From: CAYPFY01 sp964410105
Lineage (GTDB): Bacteria; Bacteroidota; Ignavibacteria; UBA10030; SZUA-254
NCBI GenBank assembly: GCA_964410105.1
Contig: CAYPFY010000006.1
Location: forward strand, 62,001-126,000
Direction: 5' to 3'
Length of the DNA stretch: 64,000 nt
A program made the position numbers and the translations under genes. The notes beneath the pieces are model-generated. The model saw only the letters and a list, made by a program, of their open reading frames with translations. It was not told where the DNA came from and ran no database searches. Positions 9,144 to 17,742 of the stretch are shown here, one piece after another. Numbering within the stretch: position 1 is the stretch's first letter; each line of letters begins with the position of its first letter.

Positions 9144-11492
9144 ATGTTCTCCAGGAACCCCGCAATGAGGTTCTGTTTTCCGTTCGTCAGCGGCATAATC
9201 GTTGGCTGGACCTGGCAGTTCCCCGGCTTATGGTTCCAGATCGGCCTCTGCCTGATGGCGTGCCTCTTCCTCGCCGCCCTGCGAATGCCTTCCATCCTCC
9301 TGTTCATTCTGATTCTCCTCTTCGGCATCTTCAAAATAACATTCGACGGGAAATTCGTCGCCGGATCGGACGTGAGGAAATGCTTGGGCCGGCGCGTCAT
9401 GGTCATCGGCACCGTGACCGATGAACCACGACGGGGAGGCGCCAGCATCCGGTTCGTCGTCCAGCCCGATACCCTTATCGCCGGCGACATATCCCGCGGC
9501 GCCGACGGCGGATTGCTGGTCGTGGCGCGGAAATCCGACAGCGTAGAATCCCTGCAATGCGGCGATGTCGTGACCCTTGTCGGCGAGCTTTCCGGTATCG
9601 GAATGCCCCGGAATCCAGGGGAATTCAATCTCCGAGAATATCTCTACCTCAACGATGTGTACGCGAAACTTCTGCTCGATTCGATTTCGCCCCGGCGTCC
9701 TGCGCCCGGGTTTGATCCCATGACGAGTCTTGTCTATCCGGTTCGGCATGCGATTGCGCGCCGGATCGACCGCTATTTCGGGGGAGACGAGGGGAAGTTT
9801 CTCAAGGGACTTCTTCTCGGCGAGCGGAGTGAGATCGAACGGGACGTCAAATCCGCGTTCATCAGTTCGGGCGTCATGCACATACTGGCAGTTTCAGGGC
9901 TTCACGTGGCCATCGTGGTGTTCATTCTGATGGCACTGCTGAACGTGCTCAGGATCCCTCCGAAGATCCGGACTCTCCTGATCTGCGCAACGCTCGTCTA
10001 TTACAATTTCCTGACCGGGGGTGCCCCGTCGGTGACGCGCTCGGTGATCATGGGGGTCACCGTTCTTGCCGGGCGACTCCAGGAACGAAGGGTCGACATT
10101 TATAATAGCCTCGCGCTTTCTGCCATTATCATCCTCCTGCGCGACTCGAGATCACTCTTTCAGCCCGGTTTTCAGCTTTCATTCGCGGCTGTTTTTTCCC
10201 TTGTCTATTTCTATGAAAAACTCTACGCCTTGCGCGAGCTCCTTCCTGTGAGAATCAGAAACAATTCCTCTATCAGATGGACAATCGGCGCACTGGCAAT
10301 ATCGCTCGCTGCGGGGATAGGCACCGTGCCTCTGACGGCAGAATTCTTCGGGAGGGTCTCTCTGATAGGCTTGGTCGCGAATATCATCATCGTTCCCTTG
10401 TCGAATGCCATCCTTGCCCTCGGCATGGTTTGTATCGCAATGTCATACCTTTGGCCTTGGCTGGCTTCCGTCTACGCCGATGGGACCTGGCTGCTCACAA
10501 CAATTCTTCTCAAGCTGGTCCGATTCTTTGGTGCCGTGCCCCACGCCTCAGTTTCCGCGCATCTTACGCTTCTCTCCTCCCTCGAATTTTATCTGATCGC
10601 CGGCGGTTTCGTGAATCTCCTATACCCGGGAGCGAGAAAATATGCCCTGTTTGCCATCCTTGTGGGGTGCAATCTCTGGGTTTATGGCAACGTCACTGAG
10701 ACATTTCGTTGCTTGCGCGTGACATTTCTCGACGTGGGACAGGGGGACGCAATTTTTCTCGAATTCCCTGACGGAAAAACGATGCTTGTTGACGGCGGGC
10801 CCCGGACGCCTTCCTTCGACGCCGGGGAGAGAATCATCCTGCCCTTTCTCCGGTTCAAGGAGATTTCTCGAATCGATTACCTGATCGTTACTCATCCGCA
10901 TAGCGATCATATCGGCGGCATACCCTTCATCATCCGCAATCTCCGGGTCGGCGAAATCGCCGATGCCGGCTCACGTGATCCCTCGGCGCTATCGCGGGAG
11001 TTCTCGAGCCTCGTCGACTCGCTGGGCATCCCTCACACGAAACTCCGGGCCGGCATCAACTACCCCCTGTCCCGCGATCTTCGCTGCTACGTAATTCACC
11101 CCGCGCCGCAGTTTCTGGAGGATAACAATCTGAACAATCAGTCGGTTGCCCTCAAAGTCGTCTACGGTGGTACGTCCATGCTCCTCGCCGGAGACGCGGA
11201 GAAAGAGGCGGAGGGAAGTATAGTCCATTATTACCGGACATTTCTTGGAACAAATCTCCTGAAGGTGGCTCATCACGGGAGCAACACGAGCAGCACGGAA
11301 GAGTTCCTCAGGGCAGCGCAGCCGGAAATTGCCGTGATTTCCGTGGGCGTAAGAAACAGGTTCCATCATCCATCTCCCGAGATTCTCCGCCGGCTCGAGA
11401 CGTTTAACTCTTCTTTCATCCGTACGGACAGGAGCGGGGCGGTGGTGTTCGAATCGGACGGCCGCGTTTGGAGGAGGGCTGAGTGGCGATAA
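9144..11492 (+). CDS. comEC: ComEC/Rec2 DNA-uptake channel protein
   Basis: A ~782-residue inner-membrane protein of the natural transformation machinery that moves single-stranded DNA into the cytoplasm. The N-terminal region (DUF4131-like, two membrane helices) is followed by the polytopic Competence domain beginning near SGVMHILAVSGLHVAIV. The C-terminal metallo-beta-lactamase domain shows THPHSDHIGG, AGDAEKEAE and VAHHGSNTS. I place the start at ATG 9144, 10 nt after GAGGGAGG, rather than the in-frame TTG at 9135 that abuts the ribosome site. No other competence genes are in the window. Confidence 0.93.
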   Translation: MFSRNPAMRFCFPFVSGIIVGWTWQFPGLWFQIGLCLMACLFLAALRMPSILLFILILLFGIFKITFDGKFVAGSDVRKCLGRRVMVIGTVTDEPRRGGASIRFVVQPDTLIAGDISRGADGGLLVVARKSDSVESLQCGDVVTLVGELSGIGMPRNPGEFNLREYLYLNDVYAKLLLDSISPRRPAPGFDPMTSLVYPVRHAIARRIDRYFGGDEGKFLKGLLLGERSEIERDVKSAFISSGVMHILAVSGLHVAIVVFILMALLNVLRIPPKIRTLLICATLVYYNFLTGGAPSVTRSVIMGVTVLAGRLQERRVDIYNSLALSAIIILLRDSRSLFQPGFQLSFAAVFSLVYFYEKLYALRELLPVRIRNNSSIRWTIGALAISLAAGIGTVPLTAEFFGRVSLIGLVANIIIVPLSNAILALGMVCIAMSYLWPWLASVYADGTWLLTTILLKLVRFFGAVPHASVSAHLTLLSSLEFYLIAGGFVNLLYPGARKYALFAILVGCNLWVYGNVTETFRCLRVTFLDVGQGDAIFLEFPDGKTMLVDGGPRTPSFDAGERIILPFLRFKEISRIDYLIVTHPHSDHIGGIPFIIRNLRVGEIADAGSRDPSALSREFSSLVDSLGIPHTKLRAGINYPLSRDLRCYVIHPAPQFLEDNNLNNQSVALKVVYGGTSMLLAGDAEKEAEGSIVHYYRTFLGTNLLKVAHHGSNTSSTEEFLRAAQPEIAVISVGVRNRFHHPSPEILRRLETFNSSFIRTDRSGAVVFESDGRVWRRAEWR

Positions 11493-11535
11493 CAGTGAAG
11501 AGTTAGAATAGGCTCCCGGGATGAAATATCGCTCC

Positions 11536-11566
11536 TTGTATCTCAATCCTCGATTCTGTATTTTGG
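11536..11566 (+). promoter_or_regulatory. putative promoter of the mutase gene
   Basis: TTGTAT (11536-11541), a 17-nt spacer, then TATTTT (11559-11564) continuing as TATTTTGG, close to the Bacteroidota -7 element TAnnTTTG at 20 nt from the upstream TTG. The predicted transcription start lies about 10 nt before the ATG at 11583. Read from sequence only. Confidence 0.5.
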
Positions 11567-11582
11567 TTCAAAACATTTGGGG

Positions 11583-13163
11583 ATGATGAAAAAAGGCGAC
11601 CCGGGCCAGCGACCCGCGAAAACTGATTCCGGAATTGAAATCCGCACCGTCTATTCTTCCTCCGCTGAAAATGATCGGATGGGCATGCCGGGAGAGTATC
11701 CCTTCACCCGCGGCGTCTATCCTTCGATGTACCGCGGACGACTCTGGACGATGCGCCAGTACGCAGGCTTCGCGACAGCCGAGGAGTCCAATAAACGGTA
11801 CCGCTACCTTCTCGATCACGGCACCACCGGACTCTCCGTCGCTTTCGATCTTCCGACCCAGATGGGATACGATTCGGACCACCCGATGGCCAATGGCGAG
11901 GTGGGCAAAGTCGGAGTTGCAATCGACTCCCTCGACGATATGGAGAGGCTGTTCCAGGGCATCCCTCTGCAGTCGATCACCACGTCGATGACCATAAATG
12001 CCACGGCGGCGATCCTCCTGGCGATGTATGTCGCCATTGCAAAGAAACAGGGGGCCGATCTCTCCGGGATCTCCGGGACGATCCAGAACGATATTCTGAA
12101 GGAGTATATCGCGCGCGGGACGTATATTTATCCCCCCGGCCCCTCGATGCGGCTTGTGACGGATCTCTTCCAGTGGTGCGGGCGGGAATTGCCGAGGTGG
12201 AATACCATCTCGATCAGCGGATATCACATCCGCGAGGCGGGCGCAACGGCAGTTCAGGAGCTTGCCTTCACGCTTTCCGATGGTATAGCGTATGTCAAGG
12301 CGGCGACGGATGCCGGTCTCGGTGTCGATTCCTTCGGCTCCCAGCTTTCTTTTTTCTTCAACGCCCACAATAACTTCTTCGAGGAAATCGCAAAATTTCG
12401 GGCTGCCCGCCGGATGTGGGCACGCATTATGAAAGAAAGGTTTGGAGCCCGGAAGCCGGAATCTATGAAGCTGCGCTTCCACGCCCAGACCGGAGGATCC
12501 ACGCTCGCGGCCCAGCAAATTGAAAACAACGTGGTGAGGGTTACCGTGCAGGCCCTCGCGGCCGTGCTGGGCGGCTGCCAATCGCTGCATACCAATAGCC
12601 GTGATGAAGCCCTTTCCCTCCCGGGTGAGGAGGCCGCGCGCATTGCCCTGAGGACGCAGCAAATCCTCGCCTTCGAGACCGGAGTTGCCGACACCGCCGA
12701 CCCGCTCGGCGGGTCCTACTTTCTGGAAAGCCTCACCGACGAAATGGAGAAGAGGGCTGATGACTATATCCGCAAGATCGATAAGCTCGGCGGAGCGGTG
12801 CGCGCAATCGAACAGCAGTTTTACCAGAAGGAGATCGCCGACAGCGCGTACCGGTACCAGAAGGGGATCGAGGAGAAGAAAAGGATCATCGTCGGCGTCA
12901 ATGACTTTGCAGCCGATGAAACCGAATCCCCCGCCATCCTGACGATCGACGAAAGCGCCCAGGCGCGACAAGTCGAGAGGCTAAAGAATCTCAGACGAGG
13001 CCGCGATAACGCCAGGGTTTCCAAGAATCTTGAGGGCCTCAAAAATGCTGCCTTATCGGCAGACAACCTTCTGCCTCATATCCTGCGCTCGGTAGAGTCG
13101 TACGCGACTCTGGGGGAAATCTCCGATGTCCTCCGGGCAGCCTGGGGCGAGTATCGACCCTGA
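11583..13163 (+). CDS. methylmalonyl-CoA mutase large subunit (catalytic barrel only)
   Basis: A ~526-residue acyl-CoA mutase substrate-binding barrel. Recognisable blocks: TRGVYPSMYRGRLWTMRQYAGF, GLSVAFDLPTQMGYDSDHP, GTIQNDILKEYIARGTYIYPP and HAQTGGSTL. The Tyr in RGVYPSMY and the Arg in YIARGTY sit where methylmalonyl-CoA mutases (not isobutyryl-CoA mutases) carry their substrate-binding Tyr/Arg, from family knowledge. The C-terminal B12-binding domain (DxHxxG) is absent, so this is the split type that needs a separate small subunit, not seen nearby. The start is ATG 11583 or 11586, with no clear ribosome site. Confidence 0.9.
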   Translation: MMKKGDPGQRPAKTDSGIEIRTVYSSSAENDRMGMPGEYPFTRGVYPSMYRGRLWTMRQYAGFATAEESNKRYRYLLDHGTTGLSVAFDLPTQMGYDSDHPMANGEVGKVGVAIDSLDDMERLFQGIPLQSITTSMTINATAAILLAMYVAIAKKQGADLSGISGTIQNDILKEYIARGTYIYPPGPSMRLVTDLFQWCGRELPRWNTISISGYHIREAGATAVQELAFTLSDGIAYVKAATDAGLGVDSFGSQLSFFFNAHNNFFEEIAKFRAARRMWARIMKERFGARKPESMKLRFHAQTGGSTLAAQQIENNVVRVTVQALAAVLGGCQSLHTNSRDEALSLPGEEAARIALRTQQILAFETGVADTADPLGGSYFLESLTDEMEKRADDYIRKIDKLGGAVRAIEQQFYQKEIADSAYRYQKGIEEKKRIIVGVNDFAADETESPAILTIDESAQARQVERLKNLRRGRDNARVSKNLEGLKNAALSADNLLPHILRSVESYATLGEISDVLRAAWGEYRP

Positions 13164-13272
13164 ATCCTCCCGTGCCGGCCCGCCCTCCACACGCCCTCGA
13201 TCAAAATCCGAACAGGTTATGACCGGCACGAAGGAAATCCTCCTTGCAGAGGATCAATCAGAGGACTCAGGG

Positions 13273-14895
13273 ATGCGCGTGATCCTCCGGCGGTTGTGGT
13301 GGATGGTTTGCCTCACCATTCCCGTCGCCGCAATCTCGCAGACCCACCACTTCACCCATGCCGATACCCTTCGGGGTTCCTACGGCCCCTACCGGGCGAA
13401 CAATGACCTGCTTTTCTATGACCTTCGTGTGCGGGTGGATACCGCGGACAGGTCCATCACAGGAAAAAACTCCATTCGGTTCAGGATGCTTGCCGCCGGC
13501 AGCCGCATCCAGCTTGATCTCTACAGGAATCTGAACATCGACAGCATCCTCCTCGGCCGCACCAGACTCGGATTCGAGAGGGATGGCAACGCCGTCTTCG
13601 TCGACTTCCCGGAGAAAATACCGGGAGGGGAGACCCGCACGATTGATTTCTACTATTCCGGGTGCCCCGCCGAGACAGGCCGTTTTAGCGGAATAGCCTT
13701 CCGGAAGGATTCAGTTGGGAATCCGTGGATAAATACGTCGTGCCAGGACGTCGGGGCAAGCGTCTGGTGGCCGAACAAAGACCAGCAACAGGATGAGGTG
13801 GACAGTATGCGGATCGGCGTTGAAGTTCCCGCCGGATTGATCGATGTGTCAAACGGCCGATACGCCGGCCGGGAGGACCTGGCGGACGGATATGCCCGCT
13901 ACAATTGGGTTGTCCATTATCCGATCAATAGTTACTGCGTGTCTCTGAATATCGGGTCTTATGTTCATTTCAGCGATACGCTGGGCCGGCTTTCTCTTGA
14001 TTTCTATTGCCTCCCGTACGATCTTGTCCGGGCACGGCGCCAGTTTGCGCAGGCAAAACCGATGCTCGCGTGCTATGAGAAGTTTTTCGGCGACTATCCG
14101 TTCCCGCTCGATGGGTACAAGCTCATCGAAGTGCCGTACTCGGGTATGGAACACCAGAGCGCTGTGACATATGGGAACCATTTTGAGAACGGTTACCTCG
14201 GAAAGGACTGGACGGGGGTGGGAGTGAGCACAAAGTTCGATTTCATCATCGTGCACGAAAGCGCGCACGAATGGTTCGGAAACAGCATCACGTCCAGGGA
14301 TGTCTCCGACGCCTGGATCCATGAGGGCTGGGCCACCTACGCCGAGTGCGTCTACGTCGAGTGCATGTTCGGCCACGAGGATGCCCTGAAATATGTCAAC
14401 GGATATAAGAAAAGGGTCGGCAATAGGGAAACGATCATCGGCCCGGCCGGAGTGAACCACTGGCCGACGCAGGACATGTATTTTAAAGGCGCGCTCTTTC
14501 TCAACACGCTGCGTAGTATCGTCGATGACGATCCCTCCTGGTGGCGCCTGATCCGCGACTATTCGATGCACTTTCGCCTCGAGGATATCACGACCGACAG
14601 CGTGGTTACTTTCTTCAACCAGAGGACGGGTCGCGATTTCTCCCCGGTTTTCGACCAGTACCTCCGCCATCCGGATATCCCGAAACTTGAGCTCAAGTTT
14701 TCTTCCGACACGGTGAGATACAGATGGAAGGCGGATGCGAATGGGTTCGACATGCCGGTAAAAATACGTATGCGGGGCGACCTCAAGCTCCTTCACCCCG
14801 GCCCGGAATGGAAGCCCCTGCGGCTCATCGGGAAGAAGGAAGATTTTTCTGTGGCGACAGAGCTCTATTATATCGCTGTGGAGGATACGCTGTGA
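13273..14895 (+). CDS. secreted M1-family (gluzincin) metallopeptidase
   Basis: A 540-residue zinc aminopeptidase-like protein. The chosen ATG gives a clean signal peptide (hydrophobic ~7-21 ending at AISQ), and an upstream in-frame extension overlaps the mutase gene and has no signal features. Zinc motif: H328-E329-x-x-H332, with E351 as the third ligand 18 residues on (HEGWATYAE), the M1 HExxH-x18-E pattern. The substrate-side GxMEN motif appears as GMEHQ. It is shorter than full aminopeptidase N (about 850) because the C-terminal helical domain is lacking. Probably periplasmic or surface peptide trimming. Confidence 0.88.
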   Translation: MRVILRRLWWMVCLTIPVAAISQTHHFTHADTLRGSYGPYRANNDLLFYDLRVRVDTADRSITGKNSIRFRMLAAGSRIQLDLYRNLNIDSILLGRTRLGFERDGNAVFVDFPEKIPGGETRTIDFYYSGCPAETGRFSGIAFRKDSVGNPWINTSCQDVGASVWWPNKDQQQDEVDSMRIGVEVPAGLIDVSNGRYAGREDLADGYARYNWVVHYPINSYCVSLNIGSYVHFSDTLGRLSLDFYCLPYDLVRARRQFAQAKPMLACYEKFFGDYPFPLDGYKLIEVPYSGMEHQSAVTYGNHFENGYLGKDWTGVGVSTKFDFIIVHESAHEWFGNSITSRDVSDAWIHEGWATYAECVYVECMFGHEDALKYVNGYKKRVGNRETIIGPAGVNHWPTQDMYFKGALFLNTLRSIVDDDPSWWRLIRDYSMHFRLEDITTDSVVTFFNQRTGRDFSPVFDQYLRHPDIPKLELKFSSDTVRYRWKADANGFDMPVKIRMRGDLKLLHPGPEWKPLRLIGKKEDFSVATELYYIAVEDTL

Positions 14896-14950
14896 GTCTG
14901 GCGGGGATGGGGAAGGGAAGGATGAAAGGTTCGGGAATTCGAGGGGGGCT

Positions 14951-15409
14951 TTACATGATCGGAGCCTGTCCTCTGCCCCGGTCTCTCCCACTCTTCTCCG
15001 CCTTCGCCCTTCCATTCTCCGATGGTGGTGCTGAGGGACGCTTCCCTTCCGGGGTCGTGAGGTATTTTATCCATTCCTTCAGGTAACTCACAGGCTTCCC
15101 CTTCCGCACGAAGCCCTCGTTGCGAGCGTCGGTGATTGCGGCCTTCGTGTAATCGTCATCGTACGCCGAGACGAACAGGAAGGGAGTTGTCGCATAGGCG
15201 GGCATGTTGCGGACGCCTTTGTGAAATTTTATCCCGTCCATCACCGGCATATAGACGTCGGATATTATCACGTCGATCTTCTGGTCATGAAGGATGTCGA
15301 TGGCCGCCTCGCCGTTCGCCGCCTCAAAGATCTTCCAACCGGCCTCCTCCAAAGCATTTTTGACTAGGTACCTGTACGTCGGTTCATCGTCGACGATAAG
15401 GATGTTCAT
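14951..15409 (-). CDS. stand-alone CheY-like response regulator receiver
   Basis: A 152-residue protein: residues 1-120 form one receiver domain and the last ~30 are a polar Arg/Lys/Pro-rich tail. Receiver landmarks: acidic pair in LIVDDEPTY, phospho-acceptor Asp in VIISDVYMPVMDG, Ser in LFVSAYDD and Lys in FVRKGKP. No output domain and no adjacent histidine kinase. GGGGAG lies upstream of the ATG. It converges on the peptidase gene, with 55 nt between the two stop codons and no terminator that I can see. Confidence 0.85.
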   Translation of the reverse strand: MNILIVDDEPTYRYLVKNALEEAGWKIFEAANGEAAIDILHDQKIDVIISDVYMPVMDGIKFHKGVRNMPAYATTPFLFVSAYDDDYTKAAITDARNEGFVRKGKPVSYLKEWIKYLTTPEGKRPSAPPSENGRAKAEKSGRDRGRGQAPIM

Positions 15410-15440
15410 GCAGTCACTCCCCTCTGATTAATGGGCTACA

Positions 15441-15448
15441 CAAATATA
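15441..15448 (-). promoter_or_regulatory. possible -7 element of the response regulator promoter
   Basis: The minus strand reads TATATTTG, a perfect TAnnTTTG match, 32 nt before the start codon. No TTG is found at the expected 19-21 nt upstream, so support is partial. Confidence 0.3.
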
Positions 15449-15474
15449 GGAAAATGTAGAACAATTGCCATAGG

Positions 15475-15505
15475 TTGAGATTTATCAGGAAATTGCTTAT
15501 TTTAG
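15475..15505 (+). promoter_or_regulatory. putative promoter of the first OmpA/TSP3 gene
   Basis: TTGAGA (15475-15480), a 17-nt spacer, then TATTTT (15498-15503) extended as TATTTTAG, giving the TTG-N20-TAnnTT layout. This implies a 5' untranslated region of about 145 nt that contains the inverted repeats at 15572-15612. Confidence 0.45.
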
Positions 15506-15571
15506 CCCGGCTGTTTTGGACCCCCTTTCTCGCCACGACCGGAAATCGTGCGGAGGTTTGCGGCTCGTGTG

Positions 15572-15612
15572 ACCCTGCCGGATATTCGCCACGTAGGCAG
15601 GGTGAGATATCC
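15572..15612 (+). other. nested/overlapping inverted repeats in a 5' untranslated region
   Basis: ACCCTGCC (15572-15579) pairs perfectly with GGCAGGGT (15596-15603). Its loop contains GGATAT (15580-15585), which pairs perfectly with ATATCC (15607-15612) outside the hairpin. The two helices interlock, so they are either alternatives or a strained pseudoknot. They end 45 nt before the OmpA start codon. Confidence 0.4.
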
Positions 15613-15656
15613 GTGGGGATGACGATCTTCTGTTCACGATTTTTAAGGAAATGCTC

Positions 15657-17084
15657 ATGCGGATTGCTTTGTGTCTTGCCCTTACCGCGCTGCTTGCCAC
15701 GGCTGCCGCGGCTCAATTCGACAACCAGGGACTCGGAGCCGGCGTCGCGTTCGGCGCAACATACGGCCAAACGAAGCTGAAGGACAGGAAGGCCGAATTC
15801 CTCGGCCGCGGTTTCCTCAGATACGGACTTGTCAACCACGTGCAGGTCGAAGCGGGCCTCGGGATCGGAAGGGTGGGCGGAGCCGACTACCGCACCTTCA
15901 TCGTGCCGGTGGATCTGCGCCTCGATCTGAATCCGTTCTCCTCCGAAAAATGGAACCCCTTCGTCTATGGCGGCATCGGCTACCTCTATTTCGATCAAGA
16001 GTCGTTTCCATCCTTCGTCACGCAGGAGAATCAGAGCGGCAAAACCTACGTGGTCCCGCTCGGAGCCGGGACGCAATACCTGGTGAGCGAAAGAACCGCC
16101 GTTGAGCTGAGCGGGGGCTACAATCTTACCGGTACCAATGAGATAAAGGGTGTTCCCACAGACGAGTCAAAGGACGCTTACTGGAGCTTCATGCTGGGGC
16201 TCACTGTCCTCGGGGAGAGCGGATCCGCCGATCCGGACATGGACGGCCTGACGAACAGAGAGGAAAAGGAACTGAAGACTAACCCCCGCGTCGCCGATAC
16301 TGATGGGGACGGGCTGAGCGATGGGGATGAAGTACTGAAATACCATACCGATCCCCTCAAGGCCGACACGGATGGCGACGGCCTGAGCGACGGCGACGAG
16401 GTAACGAAGTACCACACCGATCCTCTCAAGGCCGACACCGACGGCGACGGCCTGAGCGACGGCGATGAGGTAACGAAGTACCACACCGATCCTCTCAAGG
16501 CCGACACCGACGGCGACGGCCTGAGCGACGGCGATGAGGTAACAAAATACAAAACAGATCCCCTCAAGGCCGACACCGACGGCGACGGCCTGAGCGACGG
16601 AGACGAAGTAACAAAGTACAAAACAGATCCCCTCAAGGCCGATACAGACGGGGGCGGAGTTAACGACGCGAAGGAGATCGAGAATAAGACCAATCCCCTC
16701 GATCCGAATGACGATATTCCGAAGAAGGAGGAGTTCAAGGTTGAGGCTGGCGAGTCGGTCGTGCTGGAAGGCCTGCTTTTCGAATCAGGCAAGGCGACGA
16801 TTCAGTCCGATACCGTGCTCGTGAAAGCCTACAATACTCTCACGCAGCATCCTGCCATTGTCGTCGATATCCGGGGTTATACCGACAATACCGGGAAGAA
16901 GGACAAGAATATGAAACTCTCCCAGGCGCGGGCGGACGCCGTGAAGGATTACCTCCTCTCGAAAGGGATCCCGGCCGACCGAATTACGGCGAAGGGATTT
17001 GGTCCCGATAACCCGGTCGCTCCGAATACCACAAAGCAAGGAAAGCAGAAAAACAGGAGAGTGGAATTCTTCAGGGTGAAGTGA
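15657..17084 (+). CDS. OmpA-family outer-membrane protein with TSP3 repeats (copy 1)
   Basis: A ~475-residue outer-membrane protein. The ATG at 15657 has AAGGA 7 nt upstream; the ATG six bases earlier is too close. Signal peptide ~1-20 (cleavage near AAAAQ), an N-terminal beta-barrel ~21-195, calcium-binding thrombospondin type 3 repeats ~196-345, and a C-terminal OmpA peptidoglycan-binding domain ~365-475 (FESGKATIQSD, IRGYTDNTGK, NRRVEFFRV). The architecture suggests a wall-anchored barrel with a rigid Ca2+-dependent periplasmic rod. A close paralogue lies at 57275. Confidence 0.9.
   Translation: MRIALCLALTALLATAAAAQFDNQGLGAGVAFGATYGQTKLKDRKAEFLGRGFLRYGLVNHVQVEAGLGIGRVGGADYRTFIVPVDLRLDLNPFSSEKWNPFVYGGIGYLYFDQESFPSFVTQENQSGKTYVVPLGAGTQYLVSERTAVELSGGYNLTGTNEIKGVPTDESKDAYWSFMLGLTVLGESGSADPDMDGLTNREEKELKTNPRVADTDGDGLSDGDEVLKYHTDPLKADTDGDGLSDGDEVTKYHTDPLKADTDGDGLSDGDEVTKYHTDPLKADTDGDGLSDGDEVTKYKTDPLKADTDGDGLSDGDEVTKYKTDPLKADTDGGGVNDAKEIENKTNPLDPNDDIPKKEEFKVEAGESVVLEGLLFESGKATIQSDTVLVKAYNTLTQHPAIVVDIRGYTDNTGKKDKNMKLSQARADAVKDYLLSKGIPADRITAKGFGPDNPVAPNTTKQGKQKNRRVEFFRVK
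16293..16637 (+). repeat. five 69-bp in-frame TSP3 tandem repeats
   Basis: Five consecutive 69-bp units starting at 16293, 16362, 16431, 16500 and 16569, each coding for 23 residues beginning with DTDGDGLSDGDEV, plus a degenerate sixth. Units 2 to 5 are nearly identical at DNA level, including synonymous sites, so they arose by recent duplication or are kept similar by conversion. Confidence 0.95.
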
Positions 17085-17091
17085 AAGGCCC

Positions 17092-17742
17092 TTAGAATTT
17101 CCCGGCCGACGGACAGAGCGGATTGATCACGCACTCCGGACAGCTCGGCTTTCGGGCATGGCAGACGTTTCTGCCGTGAAGAATCAAGAGGTGGGGGAAC
17201 ACGATCCACTCCCCCCGCGGAACGAGTTTCATCAGATCCTCCTCCACAATGTCCGGGTCTGCCTTGCGGGAGAAACCCAGGCGGTCGGCCAGCCTCTTGA
17301 CGTGCGTATCCACGACGATTCCCTCTGTCCTGCCGAAAGCGCTCCCCAGGACGACGTTGGCAGTTTTTCTTCCCACGCCCGGAAGCGTCACCAATTCCTC
17401 CATCGACTCGGGGACTTTTCCGGCAAATTTGTCGACCAGCGCCGCGCCGCAGGCGATGATGTTCTTCGCCTTGGCTCGATAGAAGCCGGTCGAGTAGATT
17501 TCCTTCTCAAATTCCTTCCGGTCGGCTGAAGCGTAATCGTTCGCGCTGCGGTAATGTTTAAAGAGACCCTTCGTCACGGCATTGACCCTTTCGTCGGTGC
17601 ATTGGGCTGAAAGGATCGTCGCGACCAGAAGCTCAAGCGGATCAGAATGGCGGAGAGCGGTTTCGGCCGCCGGATACTCAGCCTTGAGCTTCCGGATGAC
17701 CGCTCCCATTCTGCTTCCCGGTGAATCTTTCTTCCCTCCCAT
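17092..17742 (-). CDS. nth: endonuclease III, DNA glycosylase/AP lyase
   Basis: A 216-residue base-excision repair enzyme acting on oxidised pyrimidines. Helix-hairpin-helix LPGVGRKTANVV carries the catalytic Lys, and VDTHVKRLADRLG carries the catalytic Asp. The C-terminal [4Fe-4S] cysteines follow C-x6-C-x2-C-x5-C (CHARKPSCPECVINPLC). I chose ATG 17742, which overlaps the upstream TGA by ATGA; a longer frame would run through the upstream gene. Last gene of the dus operon. Its end lies only 7 nt from the convergent OmpA stop. Confidence 0.95.
   Translation of the reverse strand: MGGKKDSPGSRMGAVIRKLKAEYPAAETALRHSDPLELLVATILSAQCTDERVNAVTKGLFKHYRSANDYASADRKEFEKEIYSTGFYRAKAKNIIACGAALVDKFAGKVPESMEELVTLPGVGRKTANVVLGSAFGRTEGIVVDTHVKRLADRLGFSRKADPDIVEEDLMKLVPRGEWIVFPHLLILHGRNVCHARKPSCPECVINPLCPSAGKF

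Noticed and set aside
11568..12971. A 467-codon open frame opposite the mutase gene
   Set aside because: Antisense shadow of the well-supported mutase barrel; no ribosome site, no domain.
16293..16637. Regular direct repeats resembling a CRISPR array
   Set aside because: The units are contiguous with no unique spacers, have a 69-bp period in frame and encode TSP3 calcium-binding repeats; there are no cas genes nearby.
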